A stretch of DNA of 64,000 nucleotides from Thioclava electrotropha. Lineage in GTDB: Bacteria; Pseudomonadota; Alphaproteobacteria; Rhodobacterales; Rhodobacteraceae. The notes under the pieces were generated by a model. That model had not been told where the DNA came from and did no database searches. It worked only from the letters and a program-made list of their open reading frames with translations. The first letter of the stretch is position 1. Each line of letters starts with the position of its first letter. Positions 1 to 7,636 of the stretch are shown piece by piece. A program made the position numbers and the translations under genes. Location: contig NZ_CP053562.1 of assembly GCF_002085925.2 (NCBI RefSeq), forward strand, positions 2,336,001 to 2,400,000, in the 5' to 3' direction.

Positions 1-1
1 A

Positions 2-133
2 TGGCTCAACCCGATCCCCGAACGCGGCTGGGGCTACACGCAGTCGATCCAGATCATCCGCGAGATCTTCGAGAACCGGATGCATCCGCTGACGCTTGAG
101 GGGATCACCGCGGCCATGAAGGAACTCGGATGA
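2..133 (+). CDS. C-terminal end of a vWA (CoxE-like) protein, 5' truncated by the window
   Basis: Only the last 43 codons lie in the window; the reading frame is open from base 2 to the TGA at 131-133. The peptide starts WLNPIPERGWGYTQS and ends LTLEGITAAMKELG. From memory this resembles the C-terminus of alphaproteobacterial VWA/CoxE-like proteins, which carry a metal-ion-dependent adhesion fold and often accompany MoxR ATPases. The diagnostic vWA motifs are outside the window, so the family call rests on the tail alone. The stop overlaps the start of the next gene (ATGA), which suggests co-transcription and translational coupling. Confidence 0.55.
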   Translation, partial: WLNPIPERGWGYTQSIQIIREIFENRMHPLTLEGITAAMKELG

Positions 134-504
134 ACCGGCTGCGCTACCTCTGGGGGCATCACAAGATCGCCTCGCTGGGCTTCATTCTCGCGGTCGCGCT
201 GTCGTTGTTCTTCGGCGCAAGGTTCGTCTCGCGCGCGATCTACTGGTCGGATCCCGCCCATCTGCATCAAAGCCCCGAGGAATGGATGACGCCGGGCTAT
301 ATCGCGCGCAGCTGGCATCTGGAGATCGAGGAGGTCGACGCGATCCTCGGCATCGAGGATGGGCGTGCGCTGGTCGGCGCGGGCCGCCCGACCTTGGAAC
401 GTATCGCAAAGGCCAAGGGCGAGCCGCTGCAGGACCTGATCCGCAAACTCTCGCTCGGCCTGCCCAAGACCATCGCCGACAAAGAGGCGCAGCCACAGCA
501 ATGA
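130..504 (+). CDS. Small single-pass membrane protein of unknown function
   Basis: This encodes 124 residues. A basic N-terminus (MNRLRYLWGHHK) is followed by one hydrophobic segment at about residues 13-35, and the rest is soluble and moderately charged. A segment near residues 50-85 (EEWMTPGYIARSWHLEIEEVD and what follows) has the look of a small helical, possibly helix-turn-helix-like fold, but no named domain is recognised. It overlaps the preceding vWA gene by ATGA and the following DedA gene by ATGA, so the three genes form a tightly coupled unit. Conservation of such a protein next to vWA genes in related bacteria is likely but could not be tested here. Confidence 0.7.
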   Translation: MNRLRYLWGHHKIASLGFILAVALSLFFGARFVSRAIYWSDPAHLHQSPEEWMTPGYIARSWHLEIEEVDAILGIEDGRALVGAGRPTLERIAKAKGEPLQDLIRKLSLGLPKTIADKEAQPQQ

Positions 505-1121
505 GCTTCTCCGACCTTTCAGATTGGCTGCTCGCGCAGGTGCCGCTTTACGGGCCGTGGCTGCTGGGTCTCACGACCTTCCTGAGCTGCCTCGCGATCC
601 CGGCGCCGTCCTCGCTGATGATGATCGCAAGCGGCGCCTTCGTGGCCTCGGGCGATCTGGACCTCGCGACCGTCGGCGGCGCAGCCTTCACCGGCGCGGT
701 GATCGGCGATCAGGTGGGGTTCCAGCTGGGCCGCCGGGCCGAGCGCTTTCTGCCCCATCCCGACACCAAACGCGGCGCACTGGTCGCGAAAGCGATGGCC
801 GCCCTGCGCAAACGCGGCGCGGTCACCGTCTTCTTCACCCGCTGGATGTTCTCCGCGCTCGGGCCTTGGGTGAACCTCGCAGCTGGCGCGTCCGGCTTCG
901 CGCATCGGCGCTTCACCCTCGCGGATCTGGCGGGCGAAGCGGTCTGGGTCACCACCTATGTGGGCCTCGGCATCACCTTCGGGGCCAATCTGGACGCCGC
1001 GGCCGAGCTTGCAGGCAACGCGCTGGGGCTGCTGGGCGCGGGTGCTGCCGCCTTCGCCTTCGGCTGGTGGCTGTGGCACGCGGCCAAGCGCGCCCCGAAA
1101 GCCCCTCAATCCGACGCCTGA
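501..1121 (+). CDS. DedA/VTT-family membrane protein
   Basis: The 206-residue product has about four hydrophobic segments (roughly 18-42, 50-72, 125-150 and 170-195). It carries the GAVIGDQVGFQLGRRAERF stretch typical of the DedA (SNARE-associated, VTT) fold and a second re-entrant region, FFTRWMFSALGPWVNLAAG. Family members act in the inner membrane as lipid or small-solute carriers; E. coli paralogues support undecaprenyl-phosphate or phospholipid recycling. The Arg/Pro pattern of the second motif is looser than in canonical DedA proteins, so substrate cannot be inferred. The ATG at 501 overlaps the stop of the upstream gene (ATGA); a longer upstream frame is out of register with that gene and was not used. 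Confidence 0.85.
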   Translation: MSFSDLSDWLLAQVPLYGPWLLGLTTFLSCLAIPAPSSLMMIASGAFVASGDLDLATVGGAAFTGAVIGDQVGFQLGRRAERFLPHPDTKRGALVAKAMAALRKRGAVTVFFTRWMFSALGPWVNLAAGASGFAHRRFTLADLAGEAVWVTTYVGLGITFGANLDAAAELAGNALGLLGAGAAAFAFGWWLWHAAKRAPKAPQSDA

Positions 1122-1129
1122 TCACGAAG

Positions 1130-1159
1130 CTTGATCACGGGCCTGCGAGCCGCCATATC
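1130..1159 (+). promoter_or_regulatory. Candidate heat-shock (RpoH) promoter of the M48 protease gene
   Basis: CTTGATC at 1130-1136 is followed after 16 bases by CCATATC at 1153-1159. The spacing equals that of the rpoH and hsp20 promoters in this window. The -10 ends seven bases before the ATG at 1166, so transcription would begin at or next to the start codon, and no Shine-Dalgarno sequence is visible. Both elements deviate from consensus, so this is tentative. Confidence 0.5.
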
Positions 1160-1165
1160 CATCCC

Positions 1166-1861
1166 ATGTTGTTCCGCCTTCTCCCGATCCTGCTGCTGGT
1201 CCTCTACGGCTTCGCCATGTGGCACTTCTCGACCTGGCAACTCAAACGCCAGCTGAACGGGAATTCGCGCCGGTTGCGCGACAGCAAGCTGGAGCCCTAT
1301 CTCGACCGGCTCGCCGCCGCGCTCGAAGTCTCGGAAATCCCCGTCCATGTCTACCAGATCGAGCCGGTGAACGGCCTCGCCGCCCCCGATGGCCGCGTCT
1401 TCATCACCGAAGGCTTCATGCGCAAATATCGCGCGGGCGAAGTGTCTCCGGAAGAACTGACCTCGGTGATCGCGCATGAGTTGGGCCATGTCGCCTTGGG
1501 CCATTCGCGCCGCCGCATGATCGACTTTTCGGGCCAGAACGCCCTGCGCGCCGTGCTGATGACGGTGCTTGGCCGCTTCATCCCCTTCATCGGCCCGTGG
1601 ATCGCCAATCTGATCACCGCCGCGCTCGCCGCCCGCCTCAGCCAGCGCGACGAGTTCGAGGCCGATGAATTCGCCTCCGCGCTGATGATCAAGGCGGGCT
1701 TCGGCACCGAGCCGCAGGTCACGCTGTTTCACAAGCTCGACGCGCTGACCAAGAACGCGGGCCAGACCACACCCGCCTGGCTGCTGACCCACCCCAAGAC
1801 CGAAAAGCGCATCGCCGCGATCGAGGCGAACCAGCTGCGCTGGTCGCGCGCAGAGCACTGA
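1166..1861 (+). CDS. M48-family zinc metalloprotease (HtpX/Oma1-like)
   Basis: This encodes a 231-residue membrane-anchored protease. The N-terminal segment at residues 4-20 is hydrophobic. The catalytic HELGH lies at about 104-108, and the RDEFEAD stretch at about 161-167 provides the third zinc ligand, in the order expected for peptidase family M48. A second hydrophobic patch (about 128-157) lies between them, as in HtpX. The likely role is quality control of membrane or periplasmic proteins. The start was chosen at the first ATG that yields the hydrophobic anchor; the longer open frame upstream runs through the DedA gene in another frame. There is no visible ribosome-binding site, and a heat-shock-type promoter ends just upstream. 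Confidence 0.88.
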   Translation: MLFRLLPILLLVLYGFAMWHFSTWQLKRQLNGNSRRLRDSKLEPYLDRLAAALEVSEIPVHVYQIEPVNGLAAPDGRVFITEGFMRKYRAGEVSPEELTSVIAHELGHVALGHSRRRMIDFSGQNALRAVLMTVLGRFIPFIGPWIANLITAALAARLSQRDEFEADEFASALMIKAGFGTEPQVTLFHKLDALTKNAGQTTPAWLLTHPKTEKRIAAIEANQLRWSRAEH

Positions 1862-1917
1862 TTTTCCTTACTTTCGCCGCGCAGGACCGCTAATCTGCCC
1901 GCGAGGAAGGGCAGTGA

Positions 1918-3192
1918 ATGACAAGCGGACCTAAAGGGCGGGTGCACAGGCGCCGGGTGTTCTACATCCCCGGCTACGACCCGATTCATCCCCGCCGCTA
2001 TCGCGAGCTCTACCGCAAGGAAGGCGCAGCCCAGGCCCGCATCTCCGGCTACGAGATCGCGCTGGCCCCGAAACGCGCGGGCGGCCCCTATGGCTGGCAC
2101 ATCACGTCGACGCAGGACGGCGCGGAGGTCGAGGCCGATGTCGAGGTGCTCGTCTGGTCCGATATCGTGCGCTCATCCATGGGCAAATCGATCCCCGCGA
2201 CCTACGCGCAACTGGTCCGCACCGCCTGGGCCTATATCGCCTCCGGCGCGCTGTTCCGGCTGATGCGGCTGCGCAAGGGCCCGGTGATCGCCGCGCTCTA
2301 CCCGATCGTCGCGCTGATCGTGCAGGCGCTGATCGGGATCGGCCTCGGCTGGGCTGCGACCGCACTCGCATTGGCGCTCCTGCCCGGATTCCCGCTCGAC
2401 TGGCTCGCGGGCCTCATCCTCGGCGCCGCGATCCTCACCCTGACCCTACGCTGGTTCCGCGCCAAGGACGGCAAGCTCTTCGCCCATTACCTGATGCATG
2501 ACTACGCCTTCACCGCGCGCTGGGGCGGCGCGAACCCGCCGGAACTCGAAGCCCGCATGGCCGAGTTCGCCGCCCGCATCGAAGAGGCGATGCGCGAGGA
2601 CTGGGACGAGGTGCTGATCGTCGGCCATTCCTCGGGCGCCCATCTCGCCGTCTCGATCCTCGCCGACCTGATCCGCGAGAACCGCCTCCCCCCTTCCTCT
2701 TGGCAAAAATATCCCGGGGGGAGGCCGTCAGGCCGGGGGGCAGCGCCCCCCGCGCTCGCCTTCCTCTCGCTCGGTCAGGTCGTCCCGATGGTAAGCTACC
2801 TGCCCCGCGCGACCCGCCTGCGCGCCGATCTCGCCTACCTCTCCACCCGGCCGGAGCTGTTCTGGCTCGACGTCACCGCGCCGGGCGATGGCTGCGCCTT
2901 CGCGCTCTGCGATCCGGTCGCGGTCTCGGGCGTGGCACCGGACGGCCAGATCCACCCGCTGGTGATCTCCGCCGCCTTCACCCAAACGCTCAGCCCCGAG
3001 CGCTGGCGCACCCTCCGCTGGCGCTTCTTCCGGCTGCATTTCCAGTATCTCTGCGCCTTCGACCGGCCCGGAGATTACGACTATTTCCGCCTCACTGCCG
3101 GGCCGCTGACACTGGCCGAGCGCTTCCGCGGCCGCGCCCCGTCGAAAAGCCGGATCACGACGCCCGCGAACCGGTTCACGAGCGTCGCATGA
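1918..3192 (+). CDS. Alpha/beta-hydrolase-fold membrane protein with an in-frame repeat insertion
   Basis: The product is 424 residues. An N-terminal strand (RRVFYIPGYDPIHPRRY) resembles a lipase oxyanion region. Two hydrophobic segments follow at about 120-145 and 148-172. A nucleophile elbow, GHSSG, lies at about 236-240 (Ser238) and would be the catalytic serine; the Asp and His partners are not assigned. It is probably an inner-membrane serine hydrolase of unknown substrate. Residues about 259-278 are translated from a GC-rich palindromic repeat found elsewhere in the window and sit between the segment ending RENRLPP and ALAFLSLGQ; they look inserted rather than native. The stop overlaps the P450 start by ATGA, so the two genes are coupled. 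Confidence 0.75.
   Translation: MTSGPKGRVHRRRVFYIPGYDPIHPRRYRELYRKEGAAQARISGYEIALAPKRAGGPYGWHITSTQDGAEVEADVEVLVWSDIVRSSMGKSIPATYAQLVRTAWAYIASGALFRLMRLRKGPVIAALYPIVALIVQALIGIGLGWAATALALALLPGFPLDWLAGLILGAAILTLTLRWFRAKDGKLFAHYLMHDYAFTARWGGANPPELEARMAEFAARIEEAMREDWDEVLIVGHSSGAHLAVSILADLIRENRLPPSSWQKYPGGRPSGRGAAPPALAFLSLGQVVPMVSYLPRATRLRADLAYLSTRPELFWLDVTAPGDGCAFALCDPVAVSGVAPDGQIHPLVISAAFTQTLSPERWRTLRWRFFRLHFQYLCAFDRPGDYDYFRLTAGPLTLAERFRGRAPSKSRITTPANRFTSVA
2693..2752 (+). repeat. REP-like GC-rich palindromic repeat, copy inside a coding sequence
   Basis: The core is CTTGGCAAAAATATCCCGGG followed by a GGCC-rich arm and a GGGGGGCAGCGCCCCCC hairpin. The same order (CTTGGC..AAATATCCCGGGGGG..hairpin) occurs in reverse orientation at 4605-4670. 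This copy is 60 bases, a multiple of three, and lies in frame in the hydrolase gene at 1918-3192. Confidence 0.75.
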
Positions 3193-4562
3193 GCCAGCCG
3201 TCCCGCCTGCCCCCGAAACCGACGCCGCGCCCGGATCGCGTCTCGCTCTGGCGCTATTTCCGGCTGTTCAAATCCGACATCCTCTCGGCCCAGCCCGCGC
3301 GTCTCTACCGCGCGTGGATGGCCGAGTTCCGCACGCCGTTCTTCCGCTCCTACATGTGCAACGACCCCGATCTGGTCGATCTGGTGCTCAACAAACGCCC
3401 GATGCATTTCCCGAAATCCGACCGCGTGCGCGAGGGGCTGAAACCGCTTCTGCGCGAGAGCGTGTTCATCACCAACGGCGCGCAGTGGCAGCGCCAGCGC
3501 CGGATCATCGACCCGGCCTTCGAAGGCGGCAAACTGCGCGAGACTTTCCCGGCGATGTGGGCGGCGGGCGAGGCTTGCGTCGAGCGGATGAAGGTGAAGA
3601 CCGACGCCGAACCGATTGATATTGAAACGGAAACCTCTCACGTTGCCGCCGATATCATCTTCCGCACCCTGTTCTCGATCCCGATCGAGGATGCGACCGC
3701 CAGCGCCGTGTTCGCAGCCTTCAAGCGCCACCAACGCGCCTCCCCGGTGGTCAATCTCGGCGCGCTGCTGCCGCTGCCGCGCTGGTTCCCGCGGTTCCAT
3801 TCGCGCGAGACGAAGCGCACGGCGGCCCATATCCGCGCGCTGATCGAGCGGCTGACGACAGAGCGCGCCGCCCGGATCGCCGCCGGCACCGCGCCCGACG
3901 ATCTGGCGACCAAGATCATGACCACCGCCGATCCCGAAACCGGCGAGACCTTCGACACCGCCGAGATGGTCGATCAGGTCGCGATCTTCTTTCTCGCGGG
4001 CCACGAGACCTCCGCCTCGGCGCTGGCATGGGCGCTCTATCTGCTGGCGACGCATCCCGAATGGCAGGATCGGCTGGCCGAAGAAGCCGAGACCGCGCTG
4101 GCGGAAAGTCACGACTTTTCCGTGCTTTCCAAGCTGAAGTTGAACCGCGCGACCTTCCGCGAAGCGATGCGGCTTTATCCGCCCGTGCCGATGTTCGTCC
4201 GCGAGGCGACCTGCCCGGAGCGTTTCCGCAACCGCGCGGTCAAACCGGGCAGCCAGGTGGTGATCTCACCGTGGCATCTGCATCGCCACGAACGGCTCTG
4301 GGACAATCCCGACGGGTTCGACCCGAGCCGATGGGAGACCGAAAACGGCAAGGCCTGCCAGCGCCGGGCCTATATCCCGTTCTCCTCGGGCGCGCGGGTC
4401 TGTCCCGGCGCAGGCTTCGCAATGGCGGAGGGGCCGCTTCTGCTCGCGATGCTGCTGCGGGCGTTTCGGTTTGAGGCGGTCGAGGGGCGCGAACCGGTCC
4501 CCGTCGCGCATCTGACGGTGCGAGGAAAGGACGGGATTTTTCTCAGTATTTCAGAGCGTTGA
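3189..4562 (+). CDS. Cytochrome P450
   Basis: The 457-residue protein has all P450 landmarks: the I-helix oxygen-activation motif AGHETS at about 270-275, the K-helix ExxR as EAMR at 325-328, and the heme-thiolate signature FSSGARVCPG at 398-407 with Cys405 as axial ligand. There is no N-terminal membrane anchor, so it should be cytosolic and use ferredoxin or a similar donor; none is encoded nearby. The substrate is unknown; the layout is reminiscent of CYP102/fatty-acid-type bacterial P450s, but that is only an impression. The start ATG overlaps the stop of the membrane hydrolase gene (ATGA), which suggests that the two act on related, possibly lipidic, substrates. Confidence 0.93.
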   Translation: MSQPSRLPPKPTPRPDRVSLWRYFRLFKSDILSAQPARLYRAWMAEFRTPFFRSYMCNDPDLVDLVLNKRPMHFPKSDRVREGLKPLLRESVFITNGAQWQRQRRIIDPAFEGGKLRETFPAMWAAGEACVERMKVKTDAEPIDIETETSHVAADIIFRTLFSIPIEDATASAVFAAFKRHQRASPVVNLGALLPLPRWFPRFHSRETKRTAAHIRALIERLTTERAARIAAGTAPDDLATKIMTTADPETGETFDTAEMVDQVAIFFLAGHETSASALAWALYLLATHPEWQDRLAEEAETALAESHDFSVLSKLKLNRATFREAMRLYPPVPMFVREATCPERFRNRAVKPGSQVVISPWHLHRHERLWDNPDGFDPSRWETENGKACQRRAYIPFSSGARVCPGAGFAMAEGPLLLAMLLRAFRFEAVEGREPVPVAHLTVRGKDGIFLSISER

Positions 4563-4604
4563 GGGGTCTCCATCCCCGTCGCCGGAGGGCGAAAATCTTA
4601 AAAG

Positions 4605-4670
4605 AAAGAGGGGGCTCCGCCCCCGCTGGCCTTGCCAGCCCCCCGGGATATTTCAGCCAAGCCGAAGGGA
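4605..4670 (-). repeat. REP-like GC-rich palindromic repeat, intergenic copy
   Basis: This copy lies between the convergent P450 and kinase genes. Read on the minus strand it gives CTTGGCTGAAATATCCCGGG, then an arm with CTGGC/GCCAG symmetry and a GGGGGCGGAGCCCCC hairpin, matching the copy at 2693-2752. It ends directly at the kinase stop codon and could serve as a transcription terminator for both convergent genes. Confidence 0.75.
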
Positions 4671-5345
4671 TCAGTCCCGCACAACCAGATCGGCGGCGCG
4701 GCTCTCGCGCGTGATGGTACGGCCATTGGGCAGGTCGTTTTCCTCGACGCGGCGGCGCGTCTCGGCCAGATCGCAGCCCTGATCGCGCCAGCGTCGGGTC
4801 AGCCGCTCGCGCAGCACCTCTTCTGGCAGATCGATGCGGATCGTGAGATCGAAAAGCGGATAGAGATCGGTCCAACCGGGCCGCGTCAGCAGCAGATAAT
4901 TGCCTTCGACGATCAGGTATTTCGCGGAGCCCGGCACGCTTGCGCCGCCCGGAACGGTGGCGTCCAGATCGCGGTCGAAGGTCGGCACGGGTTCGTCCTG
5001 ACGGCTCGATTTCAGCCGCGCGAGAAGTTGCGAAAACCCTTCCGTATCAAATGTTTCCGGCGCGCCCTTCACGTTGCGCAAGCCGCGCGCGTCGAGCCAA
5101 TCATTATCGCGGTGAAAGCCGTCCATCGCGACGATGGCCGATTGCTCCCCGAGCGCCTCGGCCAGCGCATGCGCGAGATGCGACTTGCCCGCACCGGGTC
5201 CGCCGACCAGCCCGATCAGCAGCCGCTTGCCCGGAAGCTGGCGGATATGCGAGGCCAGATCAGCGCGCGGCACCTGCAGCTCGCTCTCCATGAAGGCCCC
5301 ATGATCGCCCATCGGGCCGTCGCTATCGCCGAGCCAATCCGGCAT
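4671..5345 (-). CDS. P-loop nucleoside/pantothenate-kinase-like protein
   Basis: The 224-residue product has a Walker A motif, GGPGAGKS, at about 48-55. It also has MDGFHRDNDWLD, typical of the uridine kinase/phosphoribulokinase/YggC-type kinases, and IVEGNYLLL in the strand that positions catalysis. These proteins phosphorylate small metabolites with ATP in the cytosol; the true substrate is unknown. The ATG at 5343-5345 shares its A with the TGA of the upstream ThiE-like gene (TGATG), which supports this start; an internal ATG at residue 19 is an alternative. A longer upstream frame would overlap the ThiE-like gene deeply and was rejected. Confidence 0.75.
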   Translation of the reverse strand: MPDWLGDSDGPMGDHGAFMESELQVPRADLASHIRQLPGKRLLIGLVGGPGAGKSHLAHALAEALGEQSAIVAMDGFHRDNDWLDARGLRNVKGAPETFDTEGFSQLLARLKSSRQDEPVPTFDRDLDATVPGGASVPGSAKYLIVEGNYLLLTRPGWTDLYPLFDLTIRIDLPEEVLRERLTRRWRDQGCDLAETRRRVEENDLPNGRTITRESRAADLVVRD

Positions 5346-5962
5346 CACGACATCGCCTTGATGAACCGTCCCAGAGCTGCGGCCGGGTCGTCCTCGCGCC
5401 AGACCTCGTCGCCGAAGGCGAACCAGTCGGTGACGGGGGCGAATTTCGTGACGAGCTCTTCGGTGAGCGCACCTTCGGCCACCACCGGCACTTCGATCAC
5501 TTCCGACCACCATGCGAACAGCTCATGTTCGGCGGGTTCGGCGGTGCCGAGATTGGTCTCGCCGATCGGGCCGAAGCAGACATAGTCGGCCCCCGCCTCG
5601 CCCGCGTTCATCCCCTCATGGCGGGAATTGCCGCAGTAGCTTCCGACGATCGCGTCGTCGCCCAGCTCCTTGCGGCCATAGCGGATCTGCTTCGCGCCGT
5701 CGGTGAAATGCACCCCGTCGAGCCCGTGGCGTTCGACGAGGGCCACATGGGATTCGATCACCAGCGCCACGTCGCGGGCATGGGCCACTTCGCGCATCGC
5801 ATCGGCGATCCGACCGATCTCGTATTCGTCGCGGCTGGCCAGCGACAGGCGGATGCAGGCGATGTCATGCGCATCGAGCACCGAGGCCAGTTTCGGCGCG
5901 AATTCCTCGGCGTCGAAAGCGGGCGGCGTGATCAGGTAAATCTGCGGGCGGTCTTCGGCCAT
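5345..5962 (-). CDS. Thiamine phosphate synthase-like (TMP-TENI family) protein
   Basis: This 205-residue TIM-barrel protein has hallmarks of the ThiE/TenI family: VIESHVALVERHGLDGVHF, then DYVCFGPI around residue 125, and a C-terminal VVAEGALTEE region. ThiE joins HMP-pyrophosphate to thiazole phosphate; TenI-type members act in thiazole isomerisation. Canonical ThiE phosphate- and pyrophosphate-binding residues are only loosely kept, so the exact reaction is uncertain. The start ATG at 5960-5962 gives MAEDRPQIYLITPP. It is coupled to the downstream kinase by a TGATG overlap. No TPP riboswitch is visible upstream. Confidence 0.72.
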   Translation of the reverse strand: MAEDRPQIYLITPPAFDAEEFAPKLASVLDAHDIACIRLSLASRDEYEIGRIADAMREVAHARDVALVIESHVALVERHGLDGVHFTDGAKQIRYGRKELGDDAIVGSYCGNSRHEGMNAGEAGADYVCFGPIGETNLGTAEPAEHELFAWWSEVIEVPVVAEGALTEELVTKFAPVTDWFAFGDEVWREDDPAAALGRFIKAMS

Positions 5963-6062
5963 GGGCAGGCTCCTTTGCGGGTCTTGGCCGCCTATTAACG
6001 CAAGCGGCGCGGCCTTGCCAGTGCCAGCTTGCGCGACTAGGAGAGGCGCGAAAGGACCGCCC

Positions 6063-6818
6063 ATGCCCAATACGCCCGAAATTCCCGATCCCGCCCAGCC
6101 TGCCTTCATCCTCGTGCGTCCGCAGATGGGCGAGAATATCGGGGCAGCGGCGCGCGCGATGCTGAACTTCTCGCTGCGCAAGATGCGGTTGGTGGAACCG
6201 CGCGACGGCTGGCCCAACCCCAAAGCGGTGGCGATGGCCTCGGGAGCTGCCGGTCAGGTGCTCGATTTCGCGGGTGTCTATGACAGCGTGGCGGAGGCGG
6301 TGGCCGATTGCGATTACGTCTTCGCGACCACCGCGCGGGGCCGCGAATTGCCCAAACCGATCTACACGCCCGAGGCGGCGATGGAGGAGGCGAGGAAGCG
6401 CATCGTCGTGGGCCAGAAGGTCGGCGTGCTTTTCGGGCCCGAGCGCACCGGGCTGGAGAATGACGACATCCTGCGCGCCAATGCGATCATCACGGTGCCG
6501 GTGAACCCGGAATTCTTCTCGCTCAACCTCGCGCAGGCGGTGCTGCTGTCGGCCTATGAGTATTCGCGCCACACGCTCGACTCGGTGCCGGTCGATCCGG
6601 GGCTTGCGGGCCATGATCCGGCGAGCGCGGTCGAGGTCGAGAAGCTGGGCGATCATTTCGAGCAGCGGCTCGAGGAGGCAGGCTTCTTCCACCCGCCCGC
6701 GAAGGCGCCGATGATGAAGCGCAACCTGCGCAACATGTGGACGCGTTTCGCGATGACGCGCTCGGAAGTGCAGACGCTGCACGGCGCTCTGCGACAAATT
6801 CTCCGCCCGCGCGACTGA
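6063..6818 (+). CDS. trmJ: tRNA (cytidine/uridine-2'-O-)-methyltransferase TrmJ
   Basis: The 251-residue product belongs to the SpoU/SPOUT class. Its N-terminal strand FILVRPQMGENIGAAARAM contains the family N-x-G-A-A-R signature. FGPERTGLEND at about 127-137 and PEFFSLNLAQAV at about 152-163 form the knotted SAM-binding site. TrmJ methylates the 2'-OH of residue 32 in several tRNAs. A C-terminal helical tail of some 60 residues, common in TrmJ, follows. The start ATG lies after GAAAGGACCGCCC, a fair ribosome-binding site. The gene diverges from the ThiE-like gene over about 100 bases. Confidence 0.88.
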   Translation: MPNTPEIPDPAQPAFILVRPQMGENIGAAARAMLNFSLRKMRLVEPRDGWPNPKAVAMASGAAGQVLDFAGVYDSVAEAVADCDYVFATTARGRELPKPIYTPEAAMEEARKRIVVGQKVGVLFGPERTGLENDDILRANAIITVPVNPEFFSLNLAQAVLLSAYEYSRHTLDSVPVDPGLAGHDPASAVEVEKLGDHFEQRLEEAGFFHPPAKAPMMKRNLRNMWTRFAMTRSEVQTLHGALRQILRPRD

Positions 6819-6821
6819 CGC

Positions 6822-6850
6822 TTGGTCAAAGACGCCGCTTGCGCCATCTT
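6822..6850 (+). promoter_or_regulatory. Candidate promoter of the HExxH membrane protein gene
   Basis: TTGGTC at 6822-6827 and CATCTT at 6845-6850 are separated by 17 bases. The -10 ends seven bases before the ATG at 6857 and no Shine-Dalgarno sequence is present, so the transcript may be leaderless. Confidence 0.35.
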
Positions 6851-6856
6851 GGCAGC

Positions 6857-7567
6857 ATGTGGCGCGTCATCCGGGTCTCAGTATTGGCACTTCTGGCGGG
6901 TGGGCTTTTGGGTCTGCTCGCGCTTTTGTGGTTCTACCCGGTGCTGGCGGCCGGGCTGTGCCCGCGCTGTTTCGGGATGGACCGGGCCGCGCCCGGCATT
7001 TTCGTCGAACATGAGATGAGCCGCGCAGAGCGCCGCGATCTGGTCGAGACGGTCGATGCGGCGCGCGACACCGTCGGCCAATTCTATCCCACGCGCGAAG
7101 CCCATACCCGCATTCTCGCCTGCACGAGCGACGCCTGCGACCGCCGCCTTGGCGGACGGGGGGCGGCGGCGGTGACCTATTCGCTCGGGGCTTGGGCCGT
7201 CGTTCGCGTGGCTCCGCGCGGGCTGACCGAGACGATCCTCGCCCATGAGTTGGCCCATACCGAGACCCATGCCCGGGTGGGCGTGTTGGGTCAGGTGCGC
7301 GGCCGCATGCCCGCATGGTTCGACGAGGGGCTCTCGGTGCTGGTCTCGAACGATCCGCGCTATCTCGGGCCGGGAACGGGTATCGAACGCTGTCAGGCCC
7401 TGCCGCGCGCCGACCTGCCCAGCTCGCCTTTCGACTGGGCGCCGCAGGCCGGGCGCGACAACGGGCTTTATGCCGAGGCCGCTTGCGCCGTGCTGATCTG
7501 GGAGGCGCATCAGGGCGGGCCGGAGGCCATCCTTGCGCGGCTGGAAGACGGGCGCAGCTTTCCCTGA
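6857..7567 (+). CDS. Membrane-anchored HExxH metalloprotease-like protein
   Basis: The 236-residue product has a strong N-terminal hydrophobic segment (about 5-30) and an exported or periplasmic body. It carries HELAH at about 131-135 and, after some 20 residues, MPAWFDEGLS. The pair HExxH..WFxEGxx is the gluzincin (M1/peptidase MA-like) arrangement, with the Glu of DEG as probable third zinc ligand. Cys residues in a CPRC pair and CTSDACDRR suggest disulfides or a metal site. The substrate is unknown. No ribosome-binding site is seen before the ATG, and a promoter-like pair ends just upstream, so the mRNA may be leaderless. Confidence 0.72.
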   Translation: MWRVIRVSVLALLAGGLLGLLALLWFYPVLAAGLCPRCFGMDRAAPGIFVEHEMSRAERRDLVETVDAARDTVGQFYPTREAHTRILACTSDACDRRLGGRGAAAVTYSLGAWAVVRVAPRGLTETILAHELAHTETHARVGVLGQVRGRMPAWFDEGLSVLVSNDPRYLGPGTGIERCQALPRADLPSSPFDWAPQAGRDNGLYAEAACAVLIWEAHQGGPEAILARLEDGRSFP

Positions 7568-7636
7568 AACGCAGCCATGCACGCGGCTTGCGCGGATTGC
7601 CCTTGACCTGAGACCGTGTGCGCAGAAAAAGGGGCC

